Assembly (NCBI RefSeq): GCF_024198235.1
Contig: NZ_JAKCFB010000014.1
Coordinates: forward strand, 148,020 to 212,019
From: Myxococcus dinghuensis
GTDB lineage: Bacteria > Myxococcota > Myxococcia > Myxococcales > Myxococcaceae
DNA length: 64,000 bases
Direction: 5' to 3'
Numbering within the stretch: position 1 is the first letter of the stretch; the number at the start of each line of letters is the position of its first letter. Below, one piece after another: positions 55,085-63,822 of this stretch. Under the pieces are notes generated by a model. The model worked only from the letters and a program-made list of their open reading frames with translations, made no database searches and was not told where the DNA came from. Position numbers and translations under genes: made by a program.

Positions 55085-56449
55085 CTACTGCGCCAGCTTG
55101 GCCTGGAGGCCCGCCTTGTTGAAGTCCGGCGCGTCCGCGGCCAGCTTCTCCCACAGGGCCTTGGCGCCCTTGGCGTCGCCCTTGGCCTTCAGCGCGTCGC
55201 CCAGCGCCTCCACCGCCGCGGGAGCGGTCTGCACCGCCACGCCCCACACGCGCGCGGCCATGGGACGGCCCAGGCCCACCAGCGCCCACGCCATGCCCGC
55301 CTTCGCGCGGCCGTTCTCCGGCTGGAAGGGCACCACGCGCGTGTAGTTGCCGAGCGCCTCCTGGAAGCGGCCCTTGGCCAGGTGCTCCTCGCCCTCCTCC
55401 ACCAGCTTCGCCAGGCCCTGCTCCAGCTCCGGCGTGCGCTCGGTGTTGTTCACCGCCTCCATCATCTCCGGCGTCAGCGGGCGCGGCGCGTCCGGGCTCG
55501 GCGCCGCGGGGGCCTGGGACAGGCGGATGCGCCGGTCCTCCGCGCGCGACGCGTTGAGCTTCGAGCGCCCGCCGGCCTTCACCGTCTCGTCCACCAGCGC
55601 GACCAGCCGGTTCGAGGCCTGCGCGCGCGCGCCCTGCGGGTGCGTGGCCTGCACCGCCGCGAAGCCGTCGCGCGCCTGCTTCAGCGCCGCCAGGTCCTCG
55701 CCCTTCGTCTCGAACAGCACCGCGGAGCGCCCGTACAGCGCCTCCTCGTGCGTCGGCTCGACCTCCAGCACCGCGCCGTACGCCGTCAGCGCGCCGGGCA
55801 CGTCCCCGGCGAGGTACAGCGCGTTGGCGCGCATCACGCCCGTCTCCAGCGTGGGGTCCAGCGCCGCGCGGCCACAGGCCACCGCGCCCGCGGTGTCGCC
55901 CTTCTTCGCGCGCTCCTGGGCCACCGCGCCCATGGACTCCACCTCCTGCCCGGTGGCGAAGCCGCAGCCGGCCGCCTCCGCCGTGGGGGCCGCCGCCTTG
56001 CCCAGCTTCTTGCGCTGCGCCAGGTACACCGCGCGCGTCGGCGCGGCCTTCTCCAGCGCCTGCTGCAGGTACGTGGCGGCGTCCGCGTTGCGGCCGTTGA
56101 GGTAGTACAGCCGGCCCAGCGACGAGGCGATCTCGAACGTCTTCTCCCGGCCCTGCAGCCCCTCCGTCGAGTCCAGCTGCCGCAGCAGCTCCTCCGCGGA
56201 CGGCGGCAGCTTGTTGGTGCCCGACAGCGGCGGGTGCCCCTGCGGCAGTTCACCCGAGGCGGCCGGGGCCGCGCTCGCGCCGTCCACCGACGGGTGCCCC
56301 TGGGGCAGCGCGCCCGCCTGCGTCCCGGAGGGCGACACGGCGGGCGAGGCCTGCGTCCCCGGAGGGACGGGCGGGTGACCGGGGGGCAGCGGAGAGGAGG
56401 GCTCGGCGGCGAGCAGCGCCGCGGTGGCCAGGGCCAGGGAGAGGTTCAT
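55085..56449 (-). CDS. Exported TPR protein with LPxGHPP motifs
   Basis: This 454-residue protein has an N-terminal signal-like segment (NLSLALATAALLAAEPSS). A Pro/Gly region follows that contains three copies of a short motif: PLPPGHPPVPP, LPQGHPSVDG and LPQGHPPLSG. Tetratricopeptide-type helical repeats fill the rest (GRLYYLNGRNADAATYLQQAL, then later NYTRVVPFQPENGRAKAGMAW and ALVGLGRPMAA). An LPxGHP motif of this kind also occurs in periplasmic and cytochrome-related proteins. It overlaps folK by four bases (ATGA) at the end of the lysine/folate operon. The role is likely a periplasmic scaffold; the partner is unknown. Confidence 0.75.
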   Translation of the reverse strand: MNLSLALATAALLAAEPSSPLPPGHPPVPPGTQASPAVSPSGTQAGALPQGHPSVDGASAAPAASGELPQGHPPLSGTNKLPPSAEELLRQLDSTEGLQGREKTFEIASSLGRLYYLNGRNADAATYLQQALEKAAPTRAVYLAQRKKLGKAAAPTAEAAGCGFATGQEVESMGAVAQERAKKGDTAGAVACGRAALDPTLETGVMRANALYLAGDVPGALTAYGAVLEVEPTHEEALYGRSAVLFETKGEDLAALKQARDGFAAVQATHPQGARAQASNRLVALVDETVKAGGRSKLNASRAEDRRIRLSQAPAAPSPDAPRPLTPEMMEAVNNTERTPELEQGLAKLVEEGEEHLAKGRFQEALGNYTRVVPFQPENGRAKAGMAWALVGLGRPMAARVWGVAVQTAPAAVEALGDALKAKGDAKGAKALWEKLAADAPDFNKAGLQAKLAQ

Positions 56450-56970
56450 GTCTCGTTGCTCGGTAGGCTCGCTTCGGGCCACCAGGTGGACTCACTCTTG
56501 CGGACATCCTGCGGGGCGAGCTTCCCGAGGAGCTCCGACACCGTCATTCCGAGCACGGGGTGCTTCAGGTCCGGCGCCAGCTCGGCCAGCGGCTCCAGCG
56601 CGAAGCGGCGCTTGTGCAGCTCCAGGTGCGGCACCTGGAGATTCGGGTCCGCCACCACCTGCCCCTCCCAGAAGAGGATGTCCAGGTCGATGGTGCGCGG
56701 CCCCCAGTGCTGCTCCCGGCGACGGCCGAGGTCTTTTTCGATTTGCTGCAGGATGGCCAGCAGGCGCTGCGGCGACAGGCCACAGTCGAGCGCCACCACG
56801 GAGTTGAGGTAGCGCGGCTGCGGCGGCCCCACCGGGGCGCTGTCGAAGAGGGAGGAACAGCGGAGCACCGCCACCGCGTCGATGCGGGACAGCGCGGTCA
56901 ATGCGGCCACGAGGTGGGCTTCCCGCTCCCCCTCGTTCGACCCCAAGCCAACGTAGACGATGGTGTTCAC
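56446..56970 (-). CDS. folK: 6-hydroxymethyl-7,8-dihydropterin pyrophosphokinase
   Basis: This 174-residue enzyme matches HPPK length. It has the N-terminal YVGLGSNEGEREAHL, the LFDSAPVGPPQPRYLNSVV loop and the ATP-binding hallmark HWGPRTIDLDILFW, with VPHLELHKRRFALEPLAEL after it. It transfers pyrophosphate from ATP to the pterin in folate synthesis. GTG at 56968-56970 overlaps the preceding FAH gene stop. folP and folB are not in the window. Confidence 0.95.
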   Translation of the reverse strand: MNTIVYVGLGSNEGEREAHLVAALTALSRIDAVAVLRCSSLFDSAPVGPPQPRYLNSVVALDCGLSPQRLLAILQQIEKDLGRRREQHWGPRTIDLDILFWEGQVVADPNLQVPHLELHKRRFALEPLAELAPDLKHPVLGMTVSELLGKLAPQDVRKSESTWWPEASLPSNET

Positions 56971-57740
56971 GGCTCCAGCTCAACTGGATTGAGCAGGGTC
57001 CCGATTCCCTCGATTTCCACTTCAACCGAGTCCCCGGCCGCAAGCTTCCCCACGCCCGACGGCGTCCCCGTGCTGACCAGGTCGCCCGGCAGCAGGGTCA
57101 TGATGTGGGAGATGAAGGACACCAGCCGCGCGGGGCTGAACACCATGTCCGACGTGCGGCTGTCCTGGCGCACCTGGCCGTTGACGCGGCAGGAGATCTG
57201 CAAGTCGGAGGGCGACAGGCCCGTCACCGCCCACGGCCCCGCGCACGCGAAGGTGTCGTAGCCCTTGGAGCGGGTGTGCTGGATTTCGCGCTTCTGGATG
57301 TCGCGCGCGGTGACGTCGTTGAAGCACGTCAGGCCCCAGATGGCGCGCGCCGCCGTCATCTCGTCCGCGTTCTTCAGCCGCTCGCCGATGACGAGCGCCA
57401 GCTCCGCCTCGAAGTGGACCTCCTGGCTCGCCTTGGGGATGCGGATGGGCGAACCCGGGCCGTTGAGCGCGGTGGAGGGCTTGGTGAAGATGAGCGGCTC
57501 GACGGGGACGGGCTTGCCCATCTCCTCCGCGTGCATGCGGTAGTTCTGGCCGATGCACACCACCTTCGACGCGTCCGACGGCACCAGCAGCGTCACCGCG
57601 GACAGCGAGCGGCGGATGCCGGTGTCCTTCGCGCCCTGCAGCCACGGGGCGGAGGTGAGCACCACCACCTCGGAGCCCTCGACGCGGCCGTGGTGCGCAC
57701 GACCCTCGTGCAGGAAGCGGCAGTAGCGGGCGGTCGTCAT
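56967..57740 (-). CDS. Fumarylacetoacetate hydrolase family protein
   Basis: This 257-residue protein has the FAH catalytic/metal core [17 protein letters not shown] and [15 protein letters not shown]. The [21 protein letters not shown] region and the final [20 protein letters not shown] are also family-typical. Members cleave or decarboxylate acylpyruvates, for example oxaloacetate or fumarylpyruvate. It overlaps dapB (ATGA) and folK (GTGA), so it is coupled within the dapA-dapB-folK operon. The specific reaction is unclear; an acylpyruvate or oxaloacetate role would be compatible with lysine metabolism nearby. Confidence 0.9.
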   Translation of the reverse strand: MTTARYCRFLHEGRAHHGRVEGSEVVVLTSAPWLQGAKDTGIRRSLSAVTLLVPSDASKVVCIGQNYRMHAEEMGKPVPVEPLIFTKPSTALNGPGSPIRIPKASQEVHFEAELALVIGERLKNADEMTAARAIWGLTCFNDVTARDIQKREIQHTRSKGYDTFACAGPWAVTGLSPSDLQISCRVNGQVRQDSRTSDMVFSPARLVSFISHIMTLLPGDLVSTGTPSGVGKLAAGDSVEVEIEGIGTLLNPVELEP

Positions 57741-58552
57741 GGTGTCCCCTGGAAGCCGAGCACGTCGGCCATGTCATACAGTCCCGGCGGGCGGCCCACC
57801 ACCCACCGCGCGGCGCGCAGCGCGCCCAGGCCGAACTGGTCCCGGCTGGTCGCCCGGTGGGTCAGCTCGATGCGCTCGCCCTCGCCATAGAAGAACACGG
57901 TGTGCTCCCCCACCACGTCCCCGCCGCGCAGCGTCTGCACGCCAATCTCCTTCGCGGGCCGGGCGCCGATGTTCCCGTGACGCGCGAAGGCGAGGTCGTC
58001 CCTGGAGCGCCCGAGCGCCGCCGTCAGCACCTCCGCCAGCCGCAGCGCGGTGCCGCTGGGCGCGTCCTTCTTCATGCGGTGGTGCGCCTCCAGCACCTCC
58101 ACGTCGAAGCCCTCGCCCAGCACGCGCGCCAGCTCCGCCGCCACGCGGAACACCACGTTGACGCCCACCGACATGTTCGGCGCGGCGACGACGGGGATGA
58201 CCTTCGCGCACCCGGCCAGCGCCGCCTGCTGCGCGGGGCTGAAGCCGGTGGAGCCCACCACCAGCGCCACGCCGCGCGCGGCGCACGCCTCCGCGTGGGC
58301 CACGCTCAGCTCCGCGCCGGTGAAGTCGATGACGACGTCCGCCCGCGCCGCGTCCAGCGTGCGCCCCAGGTCGTCCGACACCCGCACCCGCGCCTCGCCC
58401 ACGCGCGCGGCGAGGCCGGCGTCCTGGCCCACCGCGGGGCTGCCCGGCCGCGCCGTGGCGCCCGCGAGCTCCAGGTCCTTCGCGTCGAGGGTCAGGCGCA
58501 CCAGCGTGCTGCCCATGCGCCCGGCGCTGCCGGTGATGACGGTGCGAATCAT
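57737..58552 (-). CDS. dapB: 4-hydroxy-tetrahydrodipicolinate reductase
   Basis: This 271-residue enzyme has the N-terminal Rossmann motif [19 protein letters not shown]. The central region is [19 protein letters not shown] and the substrate motif is [20 protein letters not shown], diagnostic for DapB. It reduces HTPA to tetrahydrodipicolinate in lysine/diaminopimelate synthesis. It follows dapA by 32 bp and overlaps the FAH-family gene by four bases. Confidence 0.97.
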   Translation of the reverse strand: MIRTVITGSAGRMGSTLVRLTLDAKDLELAGATARPGSPAVGQDAGLAARVGEARVRVSDDLGRTLDAARADVVIDFTGAELSVAHAEACAARGVALVVGSTGFSPAQQAALAGCAKVIPVVAAPNMSVGVNVVFRVAAELARVLGEGFDVEVLEAHHRMKKDAPSGTALRLAEVLTAALGRSRDDLAFARHGNIGARPAKEIGVQTLRGGDVVGEHTVFFYGEGERIELTHRATSRDQFGLGALRAARWVVGRPPGLYDMADVLGFQGTP

Positions 58553-58584
58553 GTGCGCGGCCGCTCCTTGGGCGGGGGGAGGCC

Positions 58585-59472
58585 TCAGGCCGGCAGCAGG
58601 CCCAGGTGGCGCAGCTCGTCGCGCAGCTTCGCGGCGTTGGGCTCCGTCATGGGGACCAGCGGCAGGCGGATCTCCGGCCCGAACAGGCCCATCAGGTGCA
58701 GGCCCCACTTCACGGGGATGGGGCTGGACTCGACGAAGAGCAGCCGGTGGAGGTTGTTCATCCGCACCTGGAGCGCGCGCGCCTTCGCCAGGTCTCCGGC
58801 GCGGGCCGAGGCCACCAGGTCCGCCATCATCCGGGGCGCCACGTTGGAGGACACGGAGATGACGCCCTTGCCGCCACAGGCGATGAAGGGCAGCACGGTG
58901 AAGTCGTCGCCGGACAGGAGCGTCAGCCGGTCGCCGCACTTCTCCACCAGGTCGATGGTCCGGGCCAGGTTGCCCGTGGCCTCCTTGATGGCCACCACCT
59001 CCGGGAAGTCGCACAGCCGCAGCGCCGTCTCCGGCAGCAGGTCCACGCCGGTGCGGCCGGGGACGTTGTACGCGATGAGCGGGAAGCCCGGGTGCGCGCG
59101 CGCCACCGCGGCGAAGTGGGCCACCAAGCCCGCCTGCGTGGGCTTGTTGTAGTACGGGGTGACGATCAGCGCGCCGTCCGCGCCCGCGTCGCGCACGCGC
59201 GCGACCCCCGCGATGACCTCCGCGGTGTCGTTGGAGCCGGCGCCGCCCACCACGAGGGCGCGCCCCTTCGCCTCCTCCACCACCACCCGCACCGCCCGCG
59301 CGCGCTCGTCGGCGGTCATCGTCACCGACTCGCCGGTGGTGCCCATGGGCACCAGCACGCTCGTGCCCCCCTCAATCTGCTGCCGGACCAGGGCGCGATA
59401 GGCCGACTCGTCGAGCGCCCCATCGCGAAACGGGGTGGCCAGCGCCGTCATGGAGCCTTCGAAGGTCTTCAT
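58585..59472 (-). CDS. dapA: 4-hydroxy-tetrahydrodipicolinate synthase
   Basis: This 295-residue TIM-barrel aldolase has [13 protein letters not shown], the hydrogen-bond relay Tyr in [26 protein letters not shown] and the Schiff-base Lys in [11 protein letters not shown]. It condenses pyruvate with aspartate semialdehyde. The sequence shows no lysine riboswitch upstream; control must act on the whole operon or by lysine feedback. It lies between lysA and dapB. Confidence 0.97.
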   Translation of the reverse strand: MKTFEGSMTALATPFRDGALDESAYRALVRQQIEGGTSVLVPMGTTGESVTMTADERARAVRVVVEEAKGRALVVGGAGSNDTAEVIAGVARVRDAGADGALIVTPYYNKPTQAGLVAHFAAVARAHPGFPLIAYNVPGRTGVDLLPETALRLCDFPEVVAIKEATGNLARTIDLVEKCGDRLTLLSGDDFTVLPFIACGGKGVISVSSNVAPRMMADLVASARAGDLAKARALQVRMNNLHRLLFVESSPIPVKWGLHLMGLFGPEIRLPLVPMTEPNAAKLRDELRHLGLLPA

Positions 59473-59488
59473 GCCGGCGCTTATATGT

Positions 59489-60730
59489 TCAGGCCCGCTC
59501 GCCGCGCCAGAGATCCTCGGTGCGCTCCCGCTCGCGGACCACCCGCCACGCCTCGCCGTCCACCAGCACCTCCGCCGGGCGGGGCCGCGAGTTGTAGTTG
59601 GAAGCCATGCTCATGCCGTAAGCCCCGGCGCTCAGGAAGGCATACAGCTCGCCCGCCAGGGGGAGGACCAGGGGACGCGCCTTCGCGAGCACGTCCGTGG
59701 ACTCACACACCGGCCCCACGACGTCCACCTCCACCGCCTTGCCGCGGCGCTTGTGGAGCGGCACCAGGGCGTGGTGGGCCTCGTAGAGGGCGGGGCGCAT
59801 GAGGTCGTTCATCCCCGCGTCCACCACCACGAACTGACGGGCGGGGGTGCGCTTGCGGTACAGCACGCGGGTGAGCAGCACGCCCGCGTTGCCCACCAGC
59901 GAGCGGCCCGGCTCCAGCACCAGGGTGGCGCCGGTGTCCTTCGTCGCGGCGAGCACGATGCGCGCGTACTCGGCGGCGGTCGGCGGCGTCTCGTCCGTGT
60001 AGGTGATGCCCAGGCCGCCGCCCACGTCCAGGTACTCCAGCGCGTGCTTCCGGGCCTTCAGCGCGGCGTAGAGCCCCGCCACCTTGGTGAGCGCGACCCG
60101 CAGGGGCGCGCCCTGGGTGAGCTGCGAGCCGATGTGGCAGTCCAGCCCGGCCGCGCGCACACCCTTCAGCTTCTTCGAGCGCTCGTAGAGGGCCACCGCC
60201 TCCTCGAAGGGGACGCCGAACTTCGACGTCTTCAACCCCGTGGCGATGTAGCGGTGCGTGCGCGCGTCCACGTCCGGGTTCACCCGCAGGGCGAACGGCG
60301 CGCGCTTGCCCAGCCGGCGCCCCACCGCGTCGAGCGCGTCCAGCTCCTCCGCGCTCTCCACGTTGAAGAGCAGGATGCCCGCGGCCAGCGCGGCCTCCAT
60401 CTCCTCCGGCGTCTTGCCCACGCCCGCGAACACCGTCTTCGCCGGCTCGCCGCCCGCGTGCCGCACCCGGGCCAGCTCGCCACCGGAGACGATGTCGAAG
60501 CCCCCGCCCAGCCCCGCGAACAGCTTGAGGATGGCGAGGTTGGAGTTGGCCTTCACCGAGTAGCACACCAGGTGCCGCGCCGGAGCGAAGGCCTCCGTCA
60601 CCGCGCGCAGGTGCTCCGTCAGCGCGGCGGTGGAATAGACATAGGTGGGCGTGCCCACCGCGTCGGCGATGGCCGGCAGGGGCACCCCCTCCGCGTGCAG
60701 CACACCCTTGCGAAAGGGGAAGTGGCTCAC
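59489..60730 (-). CDS. lysA: Diaminopimelate decarboxylase
   Basis: This 413-residue PLP enzyme of the alanine racemase-like fold has the PLP Lys in YSVKANSNLAILKLF, then GGGFDIVSGGELAR, the pocket HIGSQL and the catalytic Cys loop VCESTDVLA. EPGRSLVGNAGVLLT is also conserved. It makes lysine from meso-diaminopimelate. The GTG start overlaps the preceding small lipoprotein gene (GTGA). In many proteobacteria an LptM lipoprotein gene also precedes lysA, as here. Confidence 0.97.
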   Translation of the reverse strand: MSHFPFRKGVLHAEGVPLPAIADAVGTPTYVYSTAALTEHLRAVTEAFAPARHLVCYSVKANSNLAILKLFAGLGGGFDIVSGGELARVRHAGGEPAKTVFAGVGKTPEEMEAALAAGILLFNVESAEELDALDAVGRRLGKRAPFALRVNPDVDARTHRYIATGLKTSKFGVPFEEAVALYERSKKLKGVRAAGLDCHIGSQLTQGAPLRVALTKVAGLYAALKARKHALEYLDVGGGLGITYTDETPPTAAEYARIVLAATKDTGATLVLEPGRSLVGNAGVLLTRVLYRKRTPARQFVVVDAGMNDLMRPALYEAHHALVPLHKRRGKAVEVDVVGPVCESTDVLAKARPLVLPLAGELYAFLSAGAYGMSMASNYNSRPRPAEVLVDGEAWRVVRERERTEDLWRGERA

Positions 60731-60966
60731 GGCGTCCCGGAGTCCGCGAAGGTGGTGGGCGTGAGCGCCCCGCCGTCCATGTCGGGGGTGATGGAAGGAC
60801 CGGCCGACCCCACGCTGCGCTCCCGCGTGTCCGACGGCGGAGGCGGCGCCTCCGTCGTGGGCGCGGGCGCCGGGAGCGGCGGCTTGGGCGCCCCCTTGAT
60901 GCCGCAGGCCACCAGCACCAGCGTCAGGCCGGTGGCCACCCCGAGCGACGAGAGGACGCGGCCCAT
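60727..60966 (-). CDS. LptM-like small lipoprotein
   Basis: This 79-residue lipoprotein has the signal peptide LSSLGVATGLTLVLVAC with lipobox LVAC, followed at once by GIKGAPKPPLPAPAP. The CG(I/L)KG-P-x-LP pattern after the lipidated Cys is the hallmark of LptM (YifL), which assists LptD maturation in the outer membrane of E. coli. The rest is a low-complexity Pro/Thr tail. It overlaps lysA by four bases and follows the outer-membrane barrel gene by 2 bp, so all are translated together. The LptM assignment rests on that motif and on synteny. Confidence 0.75.
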   Translation of the reverse strand: MGRVLSSLGVATGLTLVLVACGIKGAPKPPLPAPAPTTEAPPPPSDTRERSVGSAGPSITPDMDGGALTPTTFADSGTP

Positions 60967-60968
60967 GG

Positions 60969-62771
60969 CTAGAACTTGATGCCCAGCCAGCCGCGCACCG
61001 TCTGCGGCGTCTCCAGGTCGCGGCGCAGCTCGGCCGTGTACTCCTGCAGGCCCTTCATGGGGAAGAGGATGCCGTACGCGACGCCCGCGACGAAGCCGTC
61101 CTCGGTCGTGTAGTCCACGCCCGCGTTCGCCTCGATGCCCAGCGCCTTGCTCGTGAACGACGGCGTCGACTCCGCGTAGAAGGCCTGCGAGTAGATGACG
61201 CGGCCGTAGATGTCGATGCCCGGGGCCACCGTGTACTTGAGCGAGGGCCGGATGTAGAACGCGTCGGTGACGCCGCCCAGCAGCTCGCGCCACAGGATGA
61301 GGTCGACGCGGTAGTCGCGGTTGAAGCGGAAGTTGCGGATGGCGTTGTCGGAGCAGCCGGTGTTGTCGCAGCGGTACTGCGGCCCGTCGACGTCACCCGG
61401 CGCGGTGGAGCCATCCGGGTTGGAGCCCTTCTTGCCCTGGAGGTTGCCGAAGCCCGGCGCCTTGTCTCCGGAGGCGAAGCCGATCTCCAGCCCCAGCGAC
61501 AGCTTGTTCTGCGCCAGCTTCACCTCGCCCTGCGCCACGCCGCCGAACTGGGCGATCTTCAGGCTCTGGTCCAGCGTCGACTCGGGCACCGTGAGGGCGC
61601 GGTTGCCGATGTTGCCCAGGATGGCCGCGAACTCGAACTCCAGCCGCCAGTTGCGCTCCTCGTAGCGCAGCCACAGGTCCGGGATGTAGAGCGACGCGTC
61701 GCGCGGCACGAAGCCCGAGGTGATGGCGCCGTCGGCGTTCTTCGCGTTGTCGTAGGTCTGCGTGCGGTAGGCGAAGTGCAGGCCGTACTGGAGCACGCCC
61801 TGGTTGTTCTCCAGCTTGGAGCGGATCTGCGCGTCCGTGTCCCGGCGGGCGATGGCGATGACCCAGCTGTGCGCGTCGTCCGCCTGGGTCAGGTCCACCG
61901 GCTCGCCCTGGGAGCCGCCGCTGTAGATGGTCCCCTCGGCGTTGAAGTCCAGCATCGGCGTCACGTACCAGCCGGCGAACGGCTCCGTGACGAACTGGAT
62001 GCGGTCCACGGTGTCGCCGTAGTCGCAGTCGAAGCAGTTGCCGTCGTTGCGCAGCATGCCCAGGCCCCACTGGCTGCCCATGCGGCCGAAGCGCAGGATG
62101 CCCACCGGGGTGTTCACCTCACCGTAGGCGCGGCGCAGCTTGATGGAGTCCGACAGCGTGTTGCCCAGCGACTCCTGGTCCTCCGAGAAGAGGTCGAAGA
62201 CGTTGCGCTTGTCGAGCGGGTTGAGCGTGTCCGGCGTGGAGCCGAACACCAGGTTGTCCAGGCCGTCCACCTGGAGCTTGATCTTCACCTGCTCGGACAC
62301 GTTGAACGTGGGGTCCAGCCGCAGGCGCATGGTGGCGAAGGACTGGGTGTTCTCGCCGTAGCGGTTGGAGGAGCCGGGGAAGATGCTCCGGCCGGGGGCC
62401 TTGCCCAGGTCGAACTTGTAGAAGAGCGTGGGGCGCAGGCGGAAGTAGCCGTCGAGCGTGAAGACCTCCAGCTTGCGGGTCTCCTCCGGGTACTCCTCGC
62501 TCCACTCGTCGCCGCTGAGCGACTGCTTGGCGGCCTCGGCGCGAATCTCCCCGCGCAGCTCCTGGCGGGCGGCCTCCAGCTCGTCCCGGCTCACCGGCTC
62601 GGCGCCCTCGGCGGCGGGGGCCTTCGTGGCGGCCGGGGCCTGCGTGGCGTCAGCAGGGGCGGGGGCGGACGCGGCCTCCGCGGGCGCGGGTGGGGGCGTG
62701 CCACCATCGGCCACCTGGGCGGTGGCCGTGGAGGAAGCGACGAGCAACGCCGCCAGCAGGACGTGAGACAT
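60969..62771 (-). CDS. Outer-membrane beta-barrel protein (myxobacterial TIGR04551-like)
   Basis: This 600-residue protein has a signal peptide (SHVLLAALLVASSTATAQVA). A Pro/Ala linker and a helical stretch (DELEAARQELRGEIRAEAAK) follow. The remainder (~115-600) alternates hydrophobic and polar residues in amphipathic strands and ends in WLGIKF, a C-terminal aromatic typical of outer-membrane proteins. Repeated strand motifs include GYFRLRPTLFYKFDLGK, LRLDPTFNVSEQVKIKLQV and YIRPSLKYTVAPGIDIYG. It resembles the myxobacterial family named TIGR04551. The ATG at 62769-62771 has ggagatcg upstream. Function unknown; it heads the lptM-lysA-dapA operon. Confidence 0.8.
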   Translation of the reverse strand: MSHVLLAALLVASSTATAQVADGGTPPPAPAEAASAPAPADATQAPAATKAPAAEGAEPVSRDELEAARQELRGEIRAEAAKQSLSGDEWSEEYPEETRKLEVFTLDGYFRLRPTLFYKFDLGKAPGRSIFPGSSNRYGENTQSFATMRLRLDPTFNVSEQVKIKLQVDGLDNLVFGSTPDTLNPLDKRNVFDLFSEDQESLGNTLSDSIKLRRAYGEVNTPVGILRFGRMGSQWGLGMLRNDGNCFDCDYGDTVDRIQFVTEPFAGWYVTPMLDFNAEGTIYSGGSQGEPVDLTQADDAHSWVIAIARRDTDAQIRSKLENNQGVLQYGLHFAYRTQTYDNAKNADGAITSGFVPRDASLYIPDLWLRYEERNWRLEFEFAAILGNIGNRALTVPESTLDQSLKIAQFGGVAQGEVKLAQNKLSLGLEIGFASGDKAPGFGNLQGKKGSNPDGSTAPGDVDGPQYRCDNTGCSDNAIRNFRFNRDYRVDLILWRELLGGVTDAFYIRPSLKYTVAPGIDIYGRVIYSQAFYAESTPSFTSKALGIEANAGVDYTTEDGFVAGVAYGILFPMKGLQEYTAELRRDLETPQTVRGWLGIKF

Positions 62772-62899
62772 GGGCAACGATCTCCAGGGCCGCTCGGGGC
62801 GGCCGGGTCGGAAAGGCGGGCGATTCAAGCCACGGGACAGGGGGGTGTCAACGCCAACGGGGTCGCGGGTTCGCGCCGTCAACGGCGGGATGCCTGGGG

Positions 62900-63721
62900 T
62901 CATTTCCCAGTCCTCCCCCGGGGTTGGCACTTCGGACAGGCATGGGTGGTGCGGCCGGCCTGGAGGAAGGACTCCACCGTCGAGCCGCACCTGGAGCATG
63001 GGCCGCCTCCCCGCCCATACACGAGGAACGGGTTCTCCGTCCTCCCCTCCTCCAGGTACACCGGCTCCTCACCCTCCTGCTCCTCGAGGCCGAAGTCGAT
63101 GCTCTCCCGGATGGCCTGGACCAGGTGCTTCCAGTCCTCCGGGCCGAGGCTGGCGGGTTTACGGGTGGGATGCAGCCGGGCCCGGAAGAGCGCCTCGGCG
63201 GCGTGGATGTTGCCGAGCCCGGCGACGCGGCCCTGGTCCATCAGGGCGACCTTCAGGTCCTGGCGGGAGTCCCCCACGGCCTGCTGGAGCTGGCCCGCGG
63301 TGAGGCCGTCCGCGAGCGGATCCCTCCCCAGGTCCCGGACCACCTCCAGGTCGCGCAGCCCGGAGGCGGCCACCGGCTCCATGCGTCCGAACATGCGCGC
63401 GTCGGCGAAGTGGATGACGCGGCCGTCGTCCAGGTGGAAGCGGGCGCGGCTGTAGGGGACCTCCTCCCCCTCCTGGCGGCGCACGAACTTGCCGGTCATC
63501 CCCAGGTGGGCCAGGAGCCCCCGGTCCTCCTCGAAGGCGAACAGCAGGTACTTCCCCCGCCGGACGAGCGACACCAGCCGCCCCTGGAGCCGTGAGAAGC
63601 GGGCGCGCTCCGCGCCGCGGAAGATCCGACTCGGATCCGACTCCGCGCGCTCGAGACGTCGACCATCGAACCAACGCACGAGGTTGCGCCGGGCGATCTC
63701 CACTTCCGGTAACTCAGGCAT
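62900..63721 (-). CDS. mutM: Formamidopyrimidine-DNA glycosylase
   Basis: This 273-residue protein begins MPELPEVE. The Pro after the initiator Met (removed in the mature enzyme) is the catalytic base/nucleophile, and Glu in PELPEVE is also catalytic. It has a helix-two-turn-helix (LMDQGRVAGLGNIHAAEALF) and an FPG zinc finger with C-x2-C-x16-C-x2-C in PCSRCGSTVESFLQ and ACPKCQPRG. It excises oxidised purines such as 8-oxoguanine. The ATG at 63719-63721 is used. It is a single gene between the barrel gene and the partial gene at the right edge. Confidence 0.95.
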   Translation of the reverse strand: MPELPEVEIARRNLVRWFDGRRLERAESDPSRIFRGAERARFSRLQGRLVSLVRRGKYLLFAFEEDRGLLAHLGMTGKFVRRQEGEEVPYSRARFHLDDGRVIHFADARMFGRMEPVAASGLRDLEVVRDLGRDPLADGLTAGQLQQAVGDSRQDLKVALMDQGRVAGLGNIHAAEALFRARLHPTRKPASLGPEDWKHLVQAIRESIDFGLEEQEGEEPVYLEEGRTENPFLVYGRGGGPCSRCGSTVESFLQAGRTTHACPKCQPRGRTGK

Positions 63722-63822
63722 CCGGGACCGGCACATAGCACCGGCGCCCGCCGGGCCCACGCATTTCTTCGTGTGTCGGGCCGCTCACACCCCGGGCGCC
63801 GGGGCCGCCGTCCCCGGCGCGT

